A DNA stretch of 64,000 nucleotides from Monocercomonoides exilis (lineage: Eukaryota; Preaxostyla; Oxymonadida; Polymastigidae), in the NCBI GenBank assembly GCA_001643675.2, contig LSRY02000063.1, forward strand, positions 62,001 through 126,000, in the 5' to 3' direction. Each line of letters begins with the position of its first letter. Within the stretch, counting starts at the first letter, position 1. The notes under the pieces are model-generated. The model ran no database searches and was not told the DNA's origin. It saw nothing but the letters and a program-made list of their open reading frames with translations. Both the position numbers and the translations under genes were made by a program. Below are positions 45,201 through 55,771 of this stretch, in pieces.

Positions 45201-48200
45201 ACCCCGAACGAATCCACACTCACAACACATGCTCCATTCTCTCCACATGAAATGTTTGTGAATGTCGACTCATTCACTCTCACAACTACGTTCGCATTTC
45301 TTTCTTCTCTTTTCGTGAATTGGAAATTGTGTGATCCCTCAGTCAGCGTGATCAGGCTTCCCCCTGATATTGTTGTGTTCAATATCGACACATTCACCAC
45401 CGAAATCACTTCCACTTCTGCTCCAAACTCCACAAACCCTTTCGCCACACTCAACTCAGAAAGCGTCAAATCCTCAATTGCAAGACTTCCTCCATCCACC
45501 CTCACAATACAATACTTCATCTCTCTTGTTTCCTCAGAACAATCAATCAAACAACTCGCAACTGAAAGCATTGCAGAGGATGATGAAGACTGAACGAATG
45601 ATGAATGCCTCCCCAATTCATTCGGCATTGTGAATGATATGTTCTTGAATGAAAGATGAACATTCGAAACAACCATCGATTCACCTTCTCTATTTCCATC
45701 CATTTCTCTCACTTTCAAAACTGTCCCTTTCTTTTCTCCTTCAATTGTCACAACGGGAGTTTCTGTTAATGAAGGAGGTGACAGAAATGATATTCCTTTG
45801 TTGAGTACTCCTGCTCCAACAATGTTGATGTGTGATTCCCCTTCTCCAAGTGGTTCATATCTCAGTGATATCAAGTGCTCAACTGATGAACATGGTGCTT
45901 CAGAAAACCCACACCCACTGAAGTCTCTTCCTCCCTCCTTCGAAACAAACCCGTTCCCACTCCAGTTCGTCCACAAATACACAACCAATGGAATCACATA
46001 TCCCTCCTCTCCTGTCGTCTTCCTCTCCCATCCACACAACTCATCAAACGATCTCAACTCCTCTGAACTCATCTCCCATTTGAAGTTCTCTTTGTTCACA
46101 ACCTCACTCAGATCCCATCCTAAAACAAACACATTCTTCCCTTTCCAGGCATTGCATCCCTCAAATATCATTCCTTCCAAAACAAATGATCCCATTTGAT
46201 TGGGAAGTTCAACAAACATCCCTCCTCCCATTCCTCTTCCTCCATCCTCAACATCCTCTGTTGGCACTTCACATCCTGATAAATTCACATTATTCATTTC
46301 CAAGCTCCCTCCCTTCCCCACTGATATCATAATCCCTCCTCCTTTCATTCCACTTCCACCTGAACATGTTGATGAAAAATTGCTTTCTTCAATATTCACA
46401 CTTCCTCCTTCTGCATTCATCCCAACATTCAAACATCCTCCTCCATTCCCACCTTCCACTTCCACTCCACTCACTCTGCTGTTCAACATCTCCAATTTCA
46501 CTCCGCCAATCATCGTTATTGGTGATATCCCATTCATTGTCACTGACCCTTCCATCACAAACCCATTCATAATTAATTCTCCTCCCTCAATGTTTATCAC
46601 ATTATATCCTATCTTTCCATCAGTCAATGCCCCACTCTCAAATGAGACTGAACAGTTCGTCACACTGAGTGTTGATGTTGAATGGATGAATGCACTTCTC
46701 CTCATATTCAACTGACCTTTCACAACAAATGAAAGTCTGCTCATTGTCAGTGAACTCGAACATCCAACAAGCCATTCTTGTGTGGCTGACCCTCCATCAC
46801 TCACATTCACCTGTATTTTTTCCTCCTCCAATGATTCTATTCTGCCTGAAATTATCACACCAAATAAAGGTCCTGTTATTTCCTTGGCTATTGACGAAGA
46901 TGAGGCAACTTCTATTTCTTTTGAACTTTCACTCAATCTTGAGTTCGCACAATAATCAACTGTCAAGCATCTGAATTCATCAAATCCACAATGATTGTGG
47001 TCCTTCCCATTTCCTCCACTCCCATCAACAATCACCTTTGTCCCAATTGAGCACAAATACACAAAGAGTGGAATCACTCCACTTTCATCCCCATTTTCAC
47101 TTCCACACAGTTTCAACACATCAGATGGAATGATACTTGTGTCAAAAAATGAAAATGTTTCTGTATTCACTTTTGACTCCAAAAACACTCCACTCCCACA
47201 ATGAACAAACACATCCTTCCCAAACGAGGCGTCATTCTCCTTCACTTTCGAAAACTCAACATTCTGCCCAATTGTCAATCCACATTCTCCACTCTCCATC
47301 AATACAAACAACCCTCCTCCTCTCCCTCCATTTCCTCTGTTATTCTCTGCCTTGCATCCATCAATCACACTCGTTCCATTCACAATTACATTCCCACTTT
47401 CCTGCAATCCAACATATATTCCTCCTCCATTTCCCTCCTCACACTCACAATCCCCTATTGTTATGTTGCTCACCACAAATGTCTCCTCTAACTTCACACT
47501 CTTTGCCACAACAACTCCATCTCCACTCCTCAACTTCACGTTCAGAATTGTCACATTTGCTAAAACACTTTCTTTTGATGAATGTTCTGACTCTGAAAAC
47601 AATGGTTTTGAGATATTCATATCTTTGATCTCCACGCCAACCATCGACAGCTGTGACAGCGGCACCACAAACAAAGATGATGATATCACATATTCTCCTG
47701 TGTTACTCGTGGTGATCACAACATCCTCCAATGAAAGTGACCCACTTCCTTCAGACACAACAACCACACTTGGCGAAGAAGGACTTGTTGTTGAGTTGCA
47801 ATCAATCTTCAAGTTCATTAAACCAAGATGGCCACTCGCCACACTGAAGAGCGCTATCGAAGTCGATGAAAGTGTTCCTGTTCCAATCACACTCACCTCT
47901 TTCCCTCTCCCAACAATCGAGATCTTCTTTTCTCCAACAATAATCGTCTTCTCTTCACTCATATGCTTCCCATCAAGCACTGTGATTGTCGAGCTTGGCT
48001 GTGCCATGTTCGTCCCAACCACATACCCCACTGTTTTGCAAGGTGCTTCCTCTTTAATCCCGCACAGATGACTCGAATCATTTCCACTCACCCCCACAAA
48101 TATCACCTTCGACCATTCGTTCAGCCATTTCCTCTTTTCCGTATGATAATACAACCAACTTTTGCTTGAATCTGAGTAATTGTATGCATAGCATACTCTC

Positions 48201-49978
48201 TGTTCATTTGTGTTTGTGGTGAAACATTCAAAGAACGGACTGTTTGAAGTCTTGAAAACATTATCTCGATCATAAAAAACGATATCGTGGCCATATGGTG
48301 TATCTGCAGAGCAATGGCATTCATAGAATAAGAAGAAATAGCAATAAATCGTTTCTTTTGAAATTTTTTGTGAGTACGGCTCCAACCTCAAACCTCCTCC
48401 GCATGATACAGCTGAACATGAAATGAACTGAATATTCCTCACTTTAAATTGCGCTGGTATGTTATGCAAACTTAAGCCCCCGGCATATGAAGTTTTAACT
48501 GTGCATGAAATGAAACTACAATCAAACACACATGCGCTCTCCCCTTTTCCACTTTCTGTTCCAATACATCCTGCTCCTGAAACCACAGAAGAATGAAGCA
48601 ACATACCCCCTCCTTGATCGTTTGCTTCACAATTCTGGAATTCACATCCACTGATCCGAACACAAGATGTGATTGCATGAATGAACATTCCACCTCCAGA
48701 ATAGCGTTGTGATGAACATGAGTCAAACGAGCTGTCAACAATCTCAACAGATTTAATGTGAAAGCACATGATTGCCCCTCCACACCAAAAAGAATTGCAA
48801 TCTTTGAAAGAGCAATGAGAAACAGATACAGATGCATTTGATTGACTGTACATGCAAATCGCCCCTCCACTTGATATTCCATCGTCGTATGATTGACTTT
48901 CCCCAGTCGTCTTCGATCCGTTCCATTCACACCAAATGAATGAATTAGCTCCATTGGTTGTTGTATTTTGCCTCCCTGGAGACTGTTTAGCATCTTTCGA
49001 TCCGATGAATTGAACATTTCTTGTTCTGCAACAGCAAGTGAACGAGGTGTTTGATGCAGAAAAAGAGGCAAAGGGATTGTTGAGTGAAGGAACAATCCCT
49101 CCATCATACACATCGCAAACTGATGAAAGTGAGCAACTGTTCATCAAGCTCAAGATTTGAGATGATGTTGCTGTTGGTGGTGAATAATCAGAAGATGCTG
49201 TTGAGACGTTGAAAAAAGTGAGTTGTGAGAGAGATACAAGGGGAATAGAGGGTGAAGAGAGGAATGGGGCTGATGAGACACAAAAAGAGGAGAAATGAGA
49301 TGAACAAACTGAAACATGACATTTTTTTGAATGAACCTCTTCAAATGGTTTTGAAGAGAAGAGAGATGGGCATTTCTGAAAATGTGAATTCAAAGGGAAT
49401 CGGAGAGATATGTTGGTGAACAGCCCACAACTTCCACTCAAACAAAATGGTGGCATTTCTCCTCCAATCTCTATCCTGCATCTGCTCACTTCGATGAAAC
49501 ATCCTTTCACTGCATTCAAGACACTTTGGCCATCATTTGGCACCAATCCCAGGGAGTGGAGTTTTATTGAAGAATTGCCAATCATCAAACACCCTTCAAT
49601 CCAACTTTCTCCCTCAAATCTTTGTTGTTTCCTCATTTTTCGTTCATCAGACACGTTTGTTCCTCGAGCCATTTCATTTGGGCTGGCTTCTCCGAATTCG
49701 AGTTTTTCATCATTCTCTTCTTTTGAATCTCCAATCTTTCTTTTTTCATATTTCTGCGTTATTTTCGTTCCACCTTCTCTTCCATCGTTATTTGTTTCCA
49801 ATCCTATTTCATTGGCAAAAACGTCCTTTTGAAAGGTGTCCGACCAATTTCTCTCGAGATTATCATCAATTCTTTCATTCTTGTATTCCCTCATCTGACA
49901 TGTTTCTTCATTTGCAGCACCATTGTACATGCACTGAAAATATATTATGCAGACAAAACAGCATATTCCCGACAGCAT
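42272..49978 (-). CDS. Giant single-span surface protein, arm-2 copy, truncated by a nonsense codon
   Basis: A 2568-residue frame from the signal-peptide ATG at 49978 (MLSGICCFVCIIYFQC) to a TGA at 42274-42272. It is collinear with the arm-1 protein: beta-helix-like Gly/Cys strands, four CG..(P)C modules, a single span (SYWLLIVIIMAVILVIILIV), then an acidic/Ser cytosolic part. At the kinase-like APE motif arm 1 reads CLRWKAPELL, whereas here Trp TGG is TGA, so the last ~136 residues are lost. The upstream ATG that matches arm-1 13999 is out of frame because of a single-T deletion (about 50054), which supports the downstream start. Ectodomain, membrane anchor and stop-transfer sequence are intact, so a surface product without the kinase-like lobe is possible. 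Confidence 0.8.
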   Translation of the reverse strand: MLSGICCFVCIIYFQCMYNGAANEETCQMREYKNERIDDNLERNWSDTFQKDVFANEIGLETNNDGREGGTKITQKYEKRKIGDSKEENDEKLEFGEASPNEMARGTNVSDERKMRKQQRFEGESWIEGCLMIGNSSIKLHSLGLVPNDGQSVLNAVKGCFIEVSRCRIEIGGEMPPFCLSGSCGLFTNISLRFPLNSHFQKCPSLFSSKPFEEVHSKKCHVSVCSSHFSSFCVSSAPFLSSPSIPLVSLSQLTFFNVSTASSDYSPPTATSSQILSLMNSCSLSSVCDVYDGGIVPSLNNPFASFSASNTSFTCCCRTRNVQFIGSKDAKQSPGRQNTTTNGANSFIWCEWNGSKTTGESQSYDDGISSGGAICMYSQSNASVSVSHCSFKDCNSFWCGGAIMCFHIKSVEIVDSSFDSCSSQRYSGGGMFIHAITSCVRISGCEFQNCEANDQGGGMLLHSSVVSGAGCIGTESGKGESACVFDCSFISCTVKTSYAGGLSLHNIPAQFKVRNIQFISCSAVSCGGGLRLEPYSQKISKETIYCYFFLFYECHCSADTPYGHDIVFYDRDNVFKTSNSPFFECFTTNTNEQRVCYAYNYSDSSKSWLYYHTEKRKWLNEWSKVIFVGVSGNDSSHLCGIKEEAPCKTVGYVVGTNMAQPSSTITVLDGKHMSEEKTIIVGEKKISIVGRGKEVSVIGTGTLSSTSIALFSVASGHLGLMNLKIDCNSTTSPSSPSVVVVSEGSGSLSLEDVVITTSNTGEYVISSSLFVVPLSQLSMVGVEIKDMNISKPLFSESEHSSKESVLANVTILNVKLRSGDGVVVAKSVKLEETFVVSNITIGDCECEEGNGGGIYVGLQESGNVIVNGTSVIDGCKAENNRGNGGRGGGLFVLMESGECGLTIGQNVEFSKVKENDASFGKDVFVHCGSGVFLESKVNTETFSFFDTSIIPSDVLKLCGSENGDESGVIPLFVYLCSIGTKVIVDGSGGNGKDHNHCGFDEFRCLTVDYCANSRLSESSKEIEVASSSSIAKEITGPLFGVIISGRIESLEEEKIQVNVSDGGSATQEWLVGCSSSLTMSRLSFVVKGQLNMRRSAFIHSTSTLSVTNCSVSFESGALTDGKIGYNVINIEGGELIMNGFVMEGSVTMNGISPITMIGGVKLEMLNSRVSGVEVEGGNGGGCLNVGMNAEGGSVNIEESNFSSTCSGGSGMKGGGIMISVGKGGSLEMNNVNLSGCEVPTEDVEDGGRGMGGGMFVELPNQMGSFVLEGMIFEGCNAWKGKNVFVLGWDLSEVVNKENFKWEMSSEELRSFDELCGWERKTTGEEGYVIPLVVYLWTNWSGNGFVSKEGGRDFSGCGFSEAPCSSVEHLISLRYEPLGEGESHINIVGAGVLNKGISFLSPPSLTETPVVTIEGEKKGTVLKVREMDGNREGESMVVSNVHLSFKNISFTMPNELGRHSSFVQSSSSSAMLSVASCLIDCSEETREMKYCIVRVDGGSLAIEDLTLSELSVAKGFVEFGAEVEVISVVNVSILNTTISGGSLITLTEGSHNFQFTKREERNANVVVRVNESTFTNISCGENGACVVSVDSFGVGVECVMEGCVLTKCASERSEEGGGVKVCLKSGESELKVRGCSFVMCMCSTVDGRGGGLMIDAADPKAESVEKEMPALGVRLENIRFVMNEAFVGKDMFIKCCSIAGQVNETLFVLDFSQDALKSSNSICGRDDVDKVDVDLIPLITFFYSPQVFVSVNGSESRQCGAQEKPCQSIWCGARHLERSVANMILIDGECLIGGVCEIGDLNVKPLKRVQATIHLNTMIEEDEMNGGSVIVFVDECVVERCGFMFGEMFWWGGESIVKEKDGRLEISECLFSSATMDLVMKSRIVSVESGELKMTETTFDGIHTTAPLLSFTKEGKVSMSEIGVWDVMSECGLICVGGKVDVEMKEVNFENNSVCGNESVMKLEGAEKRMSVLNCSFAQCQGTNERGRMVEICECVVVLIGSCLFDGEEGDERKGKQANEVKGRDDEICRRDGSVVDVSNSSVLMKDTTIMNSPDGGITMSGGSVLIEAGNFSNNNPSIEGYLSLRRNIICSDIGILNVMSLKGGDGLERNTSLWMLNEGCSFEGIVSERDSSFFIPVLESVEAKEEANRMKLAFKGLLLVPCNLSFSVVKRKGEEKEIEKHDFDSNGFLSEREVEGSVAKDLISSCGNEIEVSVHVLFGNAESPSSTDSFILKNASETKENGNEKLAESGKEGKSYWLLIVIIMAVILVIILIVAVAFIIRWRKAKIENKDLREIVNDNIRKDPKAFEMVTMEMSPEAQWRRAEREAEEKNEERIKKRMNGKEMEHSESSEHLLAESDSTEYILGRDSDKIPEWALEKVEEEEEEIRKRTPSPSISSTLTTDSDSTFVRSESLCPTTSSMSNLVDAMACSSPHEKLIVDLRDSLFMLLHGRNKTKEMSIGSLNEREQTAAQILFWVANLALHSFDEMENGLSSLANLSPHIILFSEHMVICIVMHSDLLSSDDSDSDLSSISSSTVVTSASGNDEDEDDSLPSSAFEDENDFKKECLR

Positions 49979-51187
49979 TGAGTCCAGCACCCAAGTGGAA
50001 TATCCTTTTCTTTTTTTCCCCTGAATTCCTTTTTCTAATATGGGAGATGAACTTTGAAAATATTCATTTCAAAAGTGAAATTGTATTTTTATTTGTAGTT
50101 GCATTTTTTCAACATTCTTTTAAAGGAAAACAAGTTATTGTATTGATCATATGAATAATATTAATTGAGAATACAACAATTTTGATATGTTGAGTTTTCA
50201 TCAACCAACAAGTGGACAGTGATATAATGCAGTTTCTATGATGCCACATTATATTTAGAAGCATCTGAGAGAGATTAACTTGCACATTCAAATTTAACAA
50301 TTGGTCAGTGGATTGTTCTTCAAAACATTTGTTTGTTCGAAGAATTAAAGAGCTTTTGGAGAAATATTTGTAATTTCATATCGCAGTATGATATTTTTCA
50401 TTAAATTGAGAATTTGTATTTTTTGAATTTTCAAACATCAGAAACAATGATTGATTTCTGAATTGAAGATTGAAAAGCGAATCCTGGCCGAAATGAACAT
50501 TTTCAATCAAAGAAATGATCCACACAGGATTTATTTATTCAATGATGCGCATTTTGCATTTTATGAATTGTGGATGCATCTTGCATGCTTTGAGCAGAAA
50601 AAGATGCTATTTCAGCCAAAAGAGATTTGCCAAAGGCTGAAATCCTTGAAAATGGACATTTTCAGCAAAAGCAAAGATAACATTGGAAGAGAGGGCTTTT
50701 GAATAAAATGTTTGCCAAATTGTGATTTTTTCGAACAATTTCAAGAAAACAAAACCATTTGTTTGATTATTTATTGGAATGGAAATTCTCATCTGCTTAT
50801 ATCTATTTATATTTTTTATTTCAATAGAACAATACGAGGGCAATGGGCAACGTCTCATGCGCCTTGTTTCTGAATGATTTGTTTGACAAATTGCTTTGGT
50901 GAAAGAGGCAAAGGAAGAAAAATGAGCAGACGAATGTCAGGAGTTTTGGAAAAGTGGAGAAATGATGAAGTGAGATGGAAGATGGATGAATGATATTTTT
51001 TCTTTTTGGTGGAAGCCATGGAGAAATGCATTGGGTGTGGGGGACGATTTGGGATTGAATTTGCTGTTGAGGAGAAGAAAGAACAAGAATTGTGCTGGTA
51101 ATTGCACAATGAAGGCATCAGATGGAAACTTGAAATGGAAGTGACTTCATTTCGATTTCATGTTCTATTTGTGTGGGTCGGCATTGA
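49979..51187. other. Upstream region of the arm-2 surface gene
   Basis: Mirror of 12875-14088. No gene is called. The frame at 50451-50702 has a partner in arm 1 (13364-13615) but no ATG at its start and many replacement differences, so it is treated as noncoding. Promoter elements for the minus-strand gene should lie within about 300 bases of 49979. Confidence 0.45.
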
Positions 51188-51394
51188 ATGAGAATGCTTG
51201 GAAGCAGCAGGAGTGAAAAGGATTATGAGCGAATTTGGGTGAGGATGATTGAGAGAGAGAGAGAGAGAGAGAAATGCAAAGCAGAGGAAAAAGAGAATCA
51301 ACCACAGAAGCAGAAGGAGATTTGGATGCACAAATCGTCATATTCACAGGTGCAACAAAATTTTCATTCGGAACGAGAAAAAAAGGAATCATGA
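51188..51394 (+). CDS. Hypothetical charged 68-residue ORF (arm 2 copy)
   Basis: Partner of 12638-12874. It begins MRMLGSSRSEKDYERIWVRM and shares the Arg-Glu repeat and the Lys/Gln segment, then ends early in a different frame after a small indel. Coding status is uncertain. Confidence 0.28.
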   Translation: MRMLGSSRSEKDYERIWVRMIEREREREKCKAEEKENQPQKQKEIWMHKSSYSQVQQNFHSEREKKES

Positions 51395-51636
51395 GCTGTC
51401 GAAGAATAAAGTTGATGTTCAATGAAATTTCATCTTCATCTTCAACACAACAATCTCCAAACACCCCTCAAACATCATCAACTCCTTCCTCACAATCTTC
51501 ACTAATTGCTTTGGAAGAGCATGAAAAACGCAAAACGGGTGGATTATCTTCTACCACTGTTGATTTTAAGCCACCTTTCACTTCTTCCTCTCTTGTGAAT
51601 TCTGGGAGGAAAATCAATTCAACTTGTGGTGATTGA
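51391..51636 (+). CDS. Hypothetical 81-residue Ser/Thr-rich protein (arm 2 copy)
   Basis: Partner of 12424-12672 with the same ATG (MSCRRIKLMFNEI), the same frame and stop (NSTCGD), and one Ser codon fewer in the Ser run. It overlaps the previous frame by four bases. Function unknown. Confidence 0.33.
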   Translation: MSCRRIKLMFNEISSSSSTQQSPNTPQTSSTPSSQSSLIALEEHEKRKTGGLSSTTVDFKPPFTSSSLVNSGRKINSTCGD

Positions 51637-51775
51637 GCAGCAGAGAAGAAGAAGAAGAAGAAGAGAAAGGGAAAGAATCAGAATATATTTTTAGTTTATT
51701 GGCCATATGTTCTGTCATTGTTGTCAATTTTGTTCTTCTCAAACTTCATCATCATCTATTTTCAAATTCTTTCTC

Positions 51776-51935
51776 TTTCTCTTCCTCTTCTTCTTCATAT
51801 TCTTTTCTTCTTCTTCTTCTTCTTCTTCTTCTTCTTCTTCTTCTCTTCTTCTTCTTCTTCTTCTTCTTCTTCGTTTTCTTCTTCTTCTTCGTTTTCTTCG
51901 TCTTCTTCGTCTTCTTTGTCTTTTTCGTCTTTTTC
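51776..51935. repeat. CTT/TTC trinucleotide tract at the arm-2 outer edge
   Basis: Long TTC-rich polypyrimidine run starting where similarity to arm 1 ends. Arm 1 has no such tract at this point. It may mark, or have helped, the recombination junction. Confidence 0.75.
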
Positions 51936-53079
51936 TCTGATGCTTTCTCTCACTTTGTATCAGACGATCTCATATCAAGTTTATTTATACAGCTCGACGA
52001 GCCGCACCACAAAACAGAATCAAACATTGCTTCATTTCTTTTCCTTCTACTCAGCAGATCAATCGTCAAATGATTCTTCATTTCGTGTTTCATTCACGAT
52101 TTCCACGAAAAAAAAAGCTATATGTGCAAAATAGGTCTTTTCATTGTATCTTCTTCTTATTCTTCTTTATTCTATTTCATGAAGGAAAAAAACGTACAAC
52201 TCAAATTAACATGTATCCAGCCACTTTCCAACAATGAATGAAAATGAAATGAAGAGCAATGAAACTAAAATTAGCGGAGCTTCACAAAAAGATTTCTGAA
52301 CAAAAGAGAAGGAAGAAAAAGAAAGAAAAAGAAAACTCAGCTGCAATTGTTTTGAGAAGATTTATCCAATGAAAATATTTTGTGAATGGATCCAAGAAAT
52401 GTTTATTCGAAGAAGAAAGAATTGCAATTTTCAGAGAAGAGAATGAAGAATATCATCAATAAAATTTTTCTTTTTCAATAAAAAGAAAATAAAAAGAGGA
52501 TGAACTGTTTTGTTGCCGATAGGAAAAGATATCAAACAAGAGAATGAAAAAGAGAAAAAGAATTCAATCGTGATTGACTTGCTTCAGTCAAACACATTTC
52601 GAATTTCATTTCAAAAATTGTCGCTTCCTCTTCGTTTTCTTATTTTTCTGTTTTATTTAGCAATAATGATATTTGTGACTGGATTCTTCAACAAAGATTA
52701 ATCTTTGATGCTTTCGCAATCATTTTATGAAGTGTCTTTTCTTTCTTCTTCTTGAAATTGATTAAAACACAGTTAGAAAGAGAACAAAAAGAACAATTGA
52801 AAAAATTCAAGAATTGACAATTGAGCAATTGAATTTCTGACGAAAAATGAATGAATCTTCTTTATGAAGATGGAGGATAATAATTCGTTCAATGATGATT
52901 CTTGATGAAAATGAAAAATAAGAATGGTTGTTTCAATTTTTCTTTTTTTCTTTTTTGAAAAAGAAATAAAAACATTAATTAAAATTCTTCAAATGATTGT
53001 TGTTTTCCCCATTTTTTGAAATGAATAAAAAATGATCAAAATAATTTCGGAGTTACAGAATAAAATGAAAAGAATTTGG
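51936..53079. other. AT-rich intergenic DNA right of the duplication
   Basis: No gene is supported. A 63-codon frame at 52510-52701 is not ATG-started and is unrecognised. A/T-rich 3' signals for the minus-strand gene at 53080 should lie at its right end. Confidence 0.45.
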
Positions 53080-54401
53080 TTAAACGTTAACAAAATAATC
53101 TGAAATATCCAATGATAAATTATTATCATTTTTGTATAGAAAAGAAAATATTCCAAGAAAGCTTACAATGATATCTTTATATCCTTCATCTTCCATCTTT
53201 TCAGATATCTTTCTTTTGGATGCCTTTCTTTTCGCTTCTTCAGCATTGTCAGTTGTCTTTTCTTTCAATCTTTTTGAAATACTCAAAAAGAAATGCAAAC
53301 AATTCCTTGTGATTAAATTATCCAAAGATGATTGTACCATTCCCTCCAAAATACAATCAATGGCGCCTTTCTTCAACAAGATTTCAACATTCACAACCCT
53401 TTTTTCTTCTGCTTTTCTTAATAAATAAGCACACCCGTTGCATATATCTCTGTAATAATCCTTCGCTTCTCGATATAACTCCACAATGCTTCTAATAAGC
53501 TTTGTAGTTTCTTCATTCCACAATTTGCATAATAAAAAGCAATGATCAATATTATAGAGCCATCTCCAGATAATATGCACTTCTATTCTTCCATTTTCTT
53601 CTTTATATCTCTTCCAATCTACACACTTCTCGAGCTCTTCCAGCTCTTTTGCTGCCTCTTTCATAAAATGAAGCTCATTCACAATCATTTCCTCTAGACT
53701 TTCGCCTTTGTGAAATCTATTAATCATAAACTGCCAAGCAGACTGATAGGAAAGATGAGTGAGGTTGTGTCGCTTTTGATGATGTTGTATTATCTCTTTG
53801 ATTTCATCCAGGTAAAGTTCTTCTGGCACTTTCTAATAAAAATTAGAAAAAGGAAATATAATAACTTCAAAAATGAAATAGATATGTTCACACATATTTA
53901 TTTCTAATGTAATTCAAAGAAAGCAAAGCCATTTCCGCTTCTTTCTTTGCGTCCTCATTTTCCTCTTTCATTAATGCAGCTTTCAAAAGACAAGGCACGC
54001 AAATTGATAATAATTCTGATGAAAACCACTCCTTATGCAAAAGATAGCATTCGCAAAGATCTATCAATAGCTTATCGTTCTTCACTTCTTTCTTCTTCTT
54101 TTCGTCAATTATCATCTTTTGAAATCTTCCGCTCAGCGAAGAACTATCAAAGAATAGGTTTCTGACATTTTTCAGCGCTTTGCAATATCCCACGGACTTC
54201 AACAACAAAATTGCGCTTTCCAATGACAATGTCTTTTCCTCAATCATTTTGTCCATTTTATAATGCATTCCAGTTGTGAAAACTGATCCAAAATTCTTTT
54301 TTATTCATTTCATTAACTATTTCATTCAATTCCTCTATTTTCTTTCTCTGTTCATCTTTTTTGCAACATTCCAGTCCATAAAGCAATTCTTCAAAAGACA
54401 T
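53080..54401 (-). pseudogene. Helical repeat-like protein of a multicopy family, two exons, with a frameshift
   Basis: Minus strand. The first exon runs from an ATG at 54401 (MSFEELLYGLECCKKDEQRK) to 53894, then a 61-nt intron (GTGTGA..TTAG, 53833-53893, phase 0), then 53080-53832 to the stop (DISDYFVNV). Within exon 1 the frame changes at about 54258-54266: the upstream frame ends ISFHNWNAL and the downstream frame resumes KMDKMIEEKTLSLESA, which a single base would reconnect. The product would be about 420 residues, almost all alpha-helical (Leu/Glu/Lys-rich) with armadillo-like character (LLIDLCECYLLHKEWF, LLSICVPCLLKAALMKEENE). From memory, similar proteins are abundant in Monocercomonoides; I cannot verify that here. 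It may be a recent pseudogene or contain a sequencing error. Function unknown. Confidence 0.65.
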
Positions 54402-55096
54402 TCAGAAAACAAAAACTTATTCAAAATTGTTCAATCCAAATAAAATGGTATTCCAGAAAACTTCACAGTTTTGGTTATCATCTGTATTCTGTCTTCAGGC
54501 TTATCACCATTTGTCAAACTCATTCTGCTTGTCGCAAAAAATATACAAAAAGATAGGCAAATCTTGATAAGCAACAAAATAAAAGATAAAAACAAACAAC
54601 ATTGATTATCAAGCAAAATTTTAATAATCTCAATATATTCTGTTTTGCTTTTGCATTATATTAATATGTGCAATAGAAAATGTTTGGAGGTCAATTGGAT
54701 TGGCTTTAAAAGAACAAAATAAAGAAATCTTTTTTTCTGTTTGATCAAACCAACAGAAAATATGAAGGTTTTTTATTTCTGAAGTTCTTTTTTCTGGAGT
54801 TAATTATTGTGGTTTTTATAAAAGACAAACTGAGATTGAAAGATATTTTTATTTTTCTCATTTCATCCACTTTACACTCTTTTCTTCATTTTTGAATATT
54901 TTCATAATATGATAAATATTTTTTCCTTTGTTGGACTAAGAATTGATGAAAAGTTATGTGTTTTGAAATTGACTTTTTTCGTGTCTTTGATTTCAGTAAA
55001 TTTCGCAATTAATTGTACAATATAAAAGAATAGCATTCGAACAATTGAGTGTTAAAAACATTTGCAGATGTTTTTGTGTAAAATTGACATAATACC
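54402..55096. other. AT-rich DNA between the helical gene and the transposon
   Basis: No gene is seen. A minus-strand frame at 54431-54616 is hydrophobic at its N-terminus but short and unsupported. The promoter of the minus-strand gene should be at the left end. Confidence 0.45.
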
Positions 55097-55138
55097 ATCG
55101 GTGGAAAAAGCGGTAGTTGGTGGGAAAAGCGGTAGTTG
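55097..55138 (+). repeat. Left terminal inverted repeat of the transposon
   Basis: Begins ATCGGTGGAAAAAGCGG. The 15-base unit AAAAGCGGTAGTTGG occurs twice in tandem, three to four bases apart, possibly two transposase binding sites. Confidence 0.8.
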
Positions 55139-55771
55139 GAGGAACTGAAATAATGAAAGTTTTCTATCCTGTTATTCTTTTGATATGACTTAAGCATGTT
55201 GCATTTTGACAATTATTACTTGTAGAACAGAAATATGAATAAATAAATGGAAAAAAGGTGTTAAACTTTATTATCAACAGCTTGTTTTAATTTTAAGAGA
55301 TATGTGAATTGGAAAAATAAGACATTCGCAGTTCTGAAAAAATAAATATCTTCATTCACATCAACTTCTACATAAAATTTGATCCATTCAAATTGTTGTG
55401 GTTTCAATTTCTGAATCAAATTCATCTTCAATTTTTCTCCTTTTTCTTGTTCTCATCTTTATTTTCTGATCAAAGGTTAATGTTCCCTCCTCTTCGTATA
55501 TGCAACTGATTTCATTTCCGTAAACATAATTATCATCAATTCTTTTTTTTCGATGTCTAATTTTTCTTTTCTTCATTATCTCCGATCCATCGCTTTCGTT
55601 TTGCTCTTCTTTATCTTCTACTCCTTTTTATTCGTTTGCAATTGCTTTTTCGTGTGTTATTTCCATTTCCTTAATCTCAATCGCAGGTGTTTGTGGACAT
55701 TTTTCTTATAATTGTCGTTTTTCTTTTGAAGAAAAATCTCTAAAAACGCATTTCTTCATATCTGTTGTGGA

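Larger units (their letters stand above)
40745..51765 (-). repeat. Arm 2 of the ~11 kb inverted segmental duplication
   Basis: Reverse-complement match to about 12295-23300. The inner edge is near 40745-40770 (CTTCATTCGAAACAACAATG). The outer edge is near 51765, where arm 1 reads CATCTATTTTTTCATC and arm 2 enters a CTT tract. Order of contents, read on the minus strand: upstream region, large surface gene, hexanucleotide tract, T-rich flank. A 126-residue C-terminal segment of the surface gene differs by 7 residues between arms. Confidence 0.85.

Noticed and set aside
12295-51765. Inverted arms as an assembly artefact (false duplication of haplotypes)
   Set aside because: Haplotype duplication would normally be direct and of similar extent to flanks. 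Here the arms are inverted, bounded by unrelated sequence and clearly diverged. It still deserves a long-read check.
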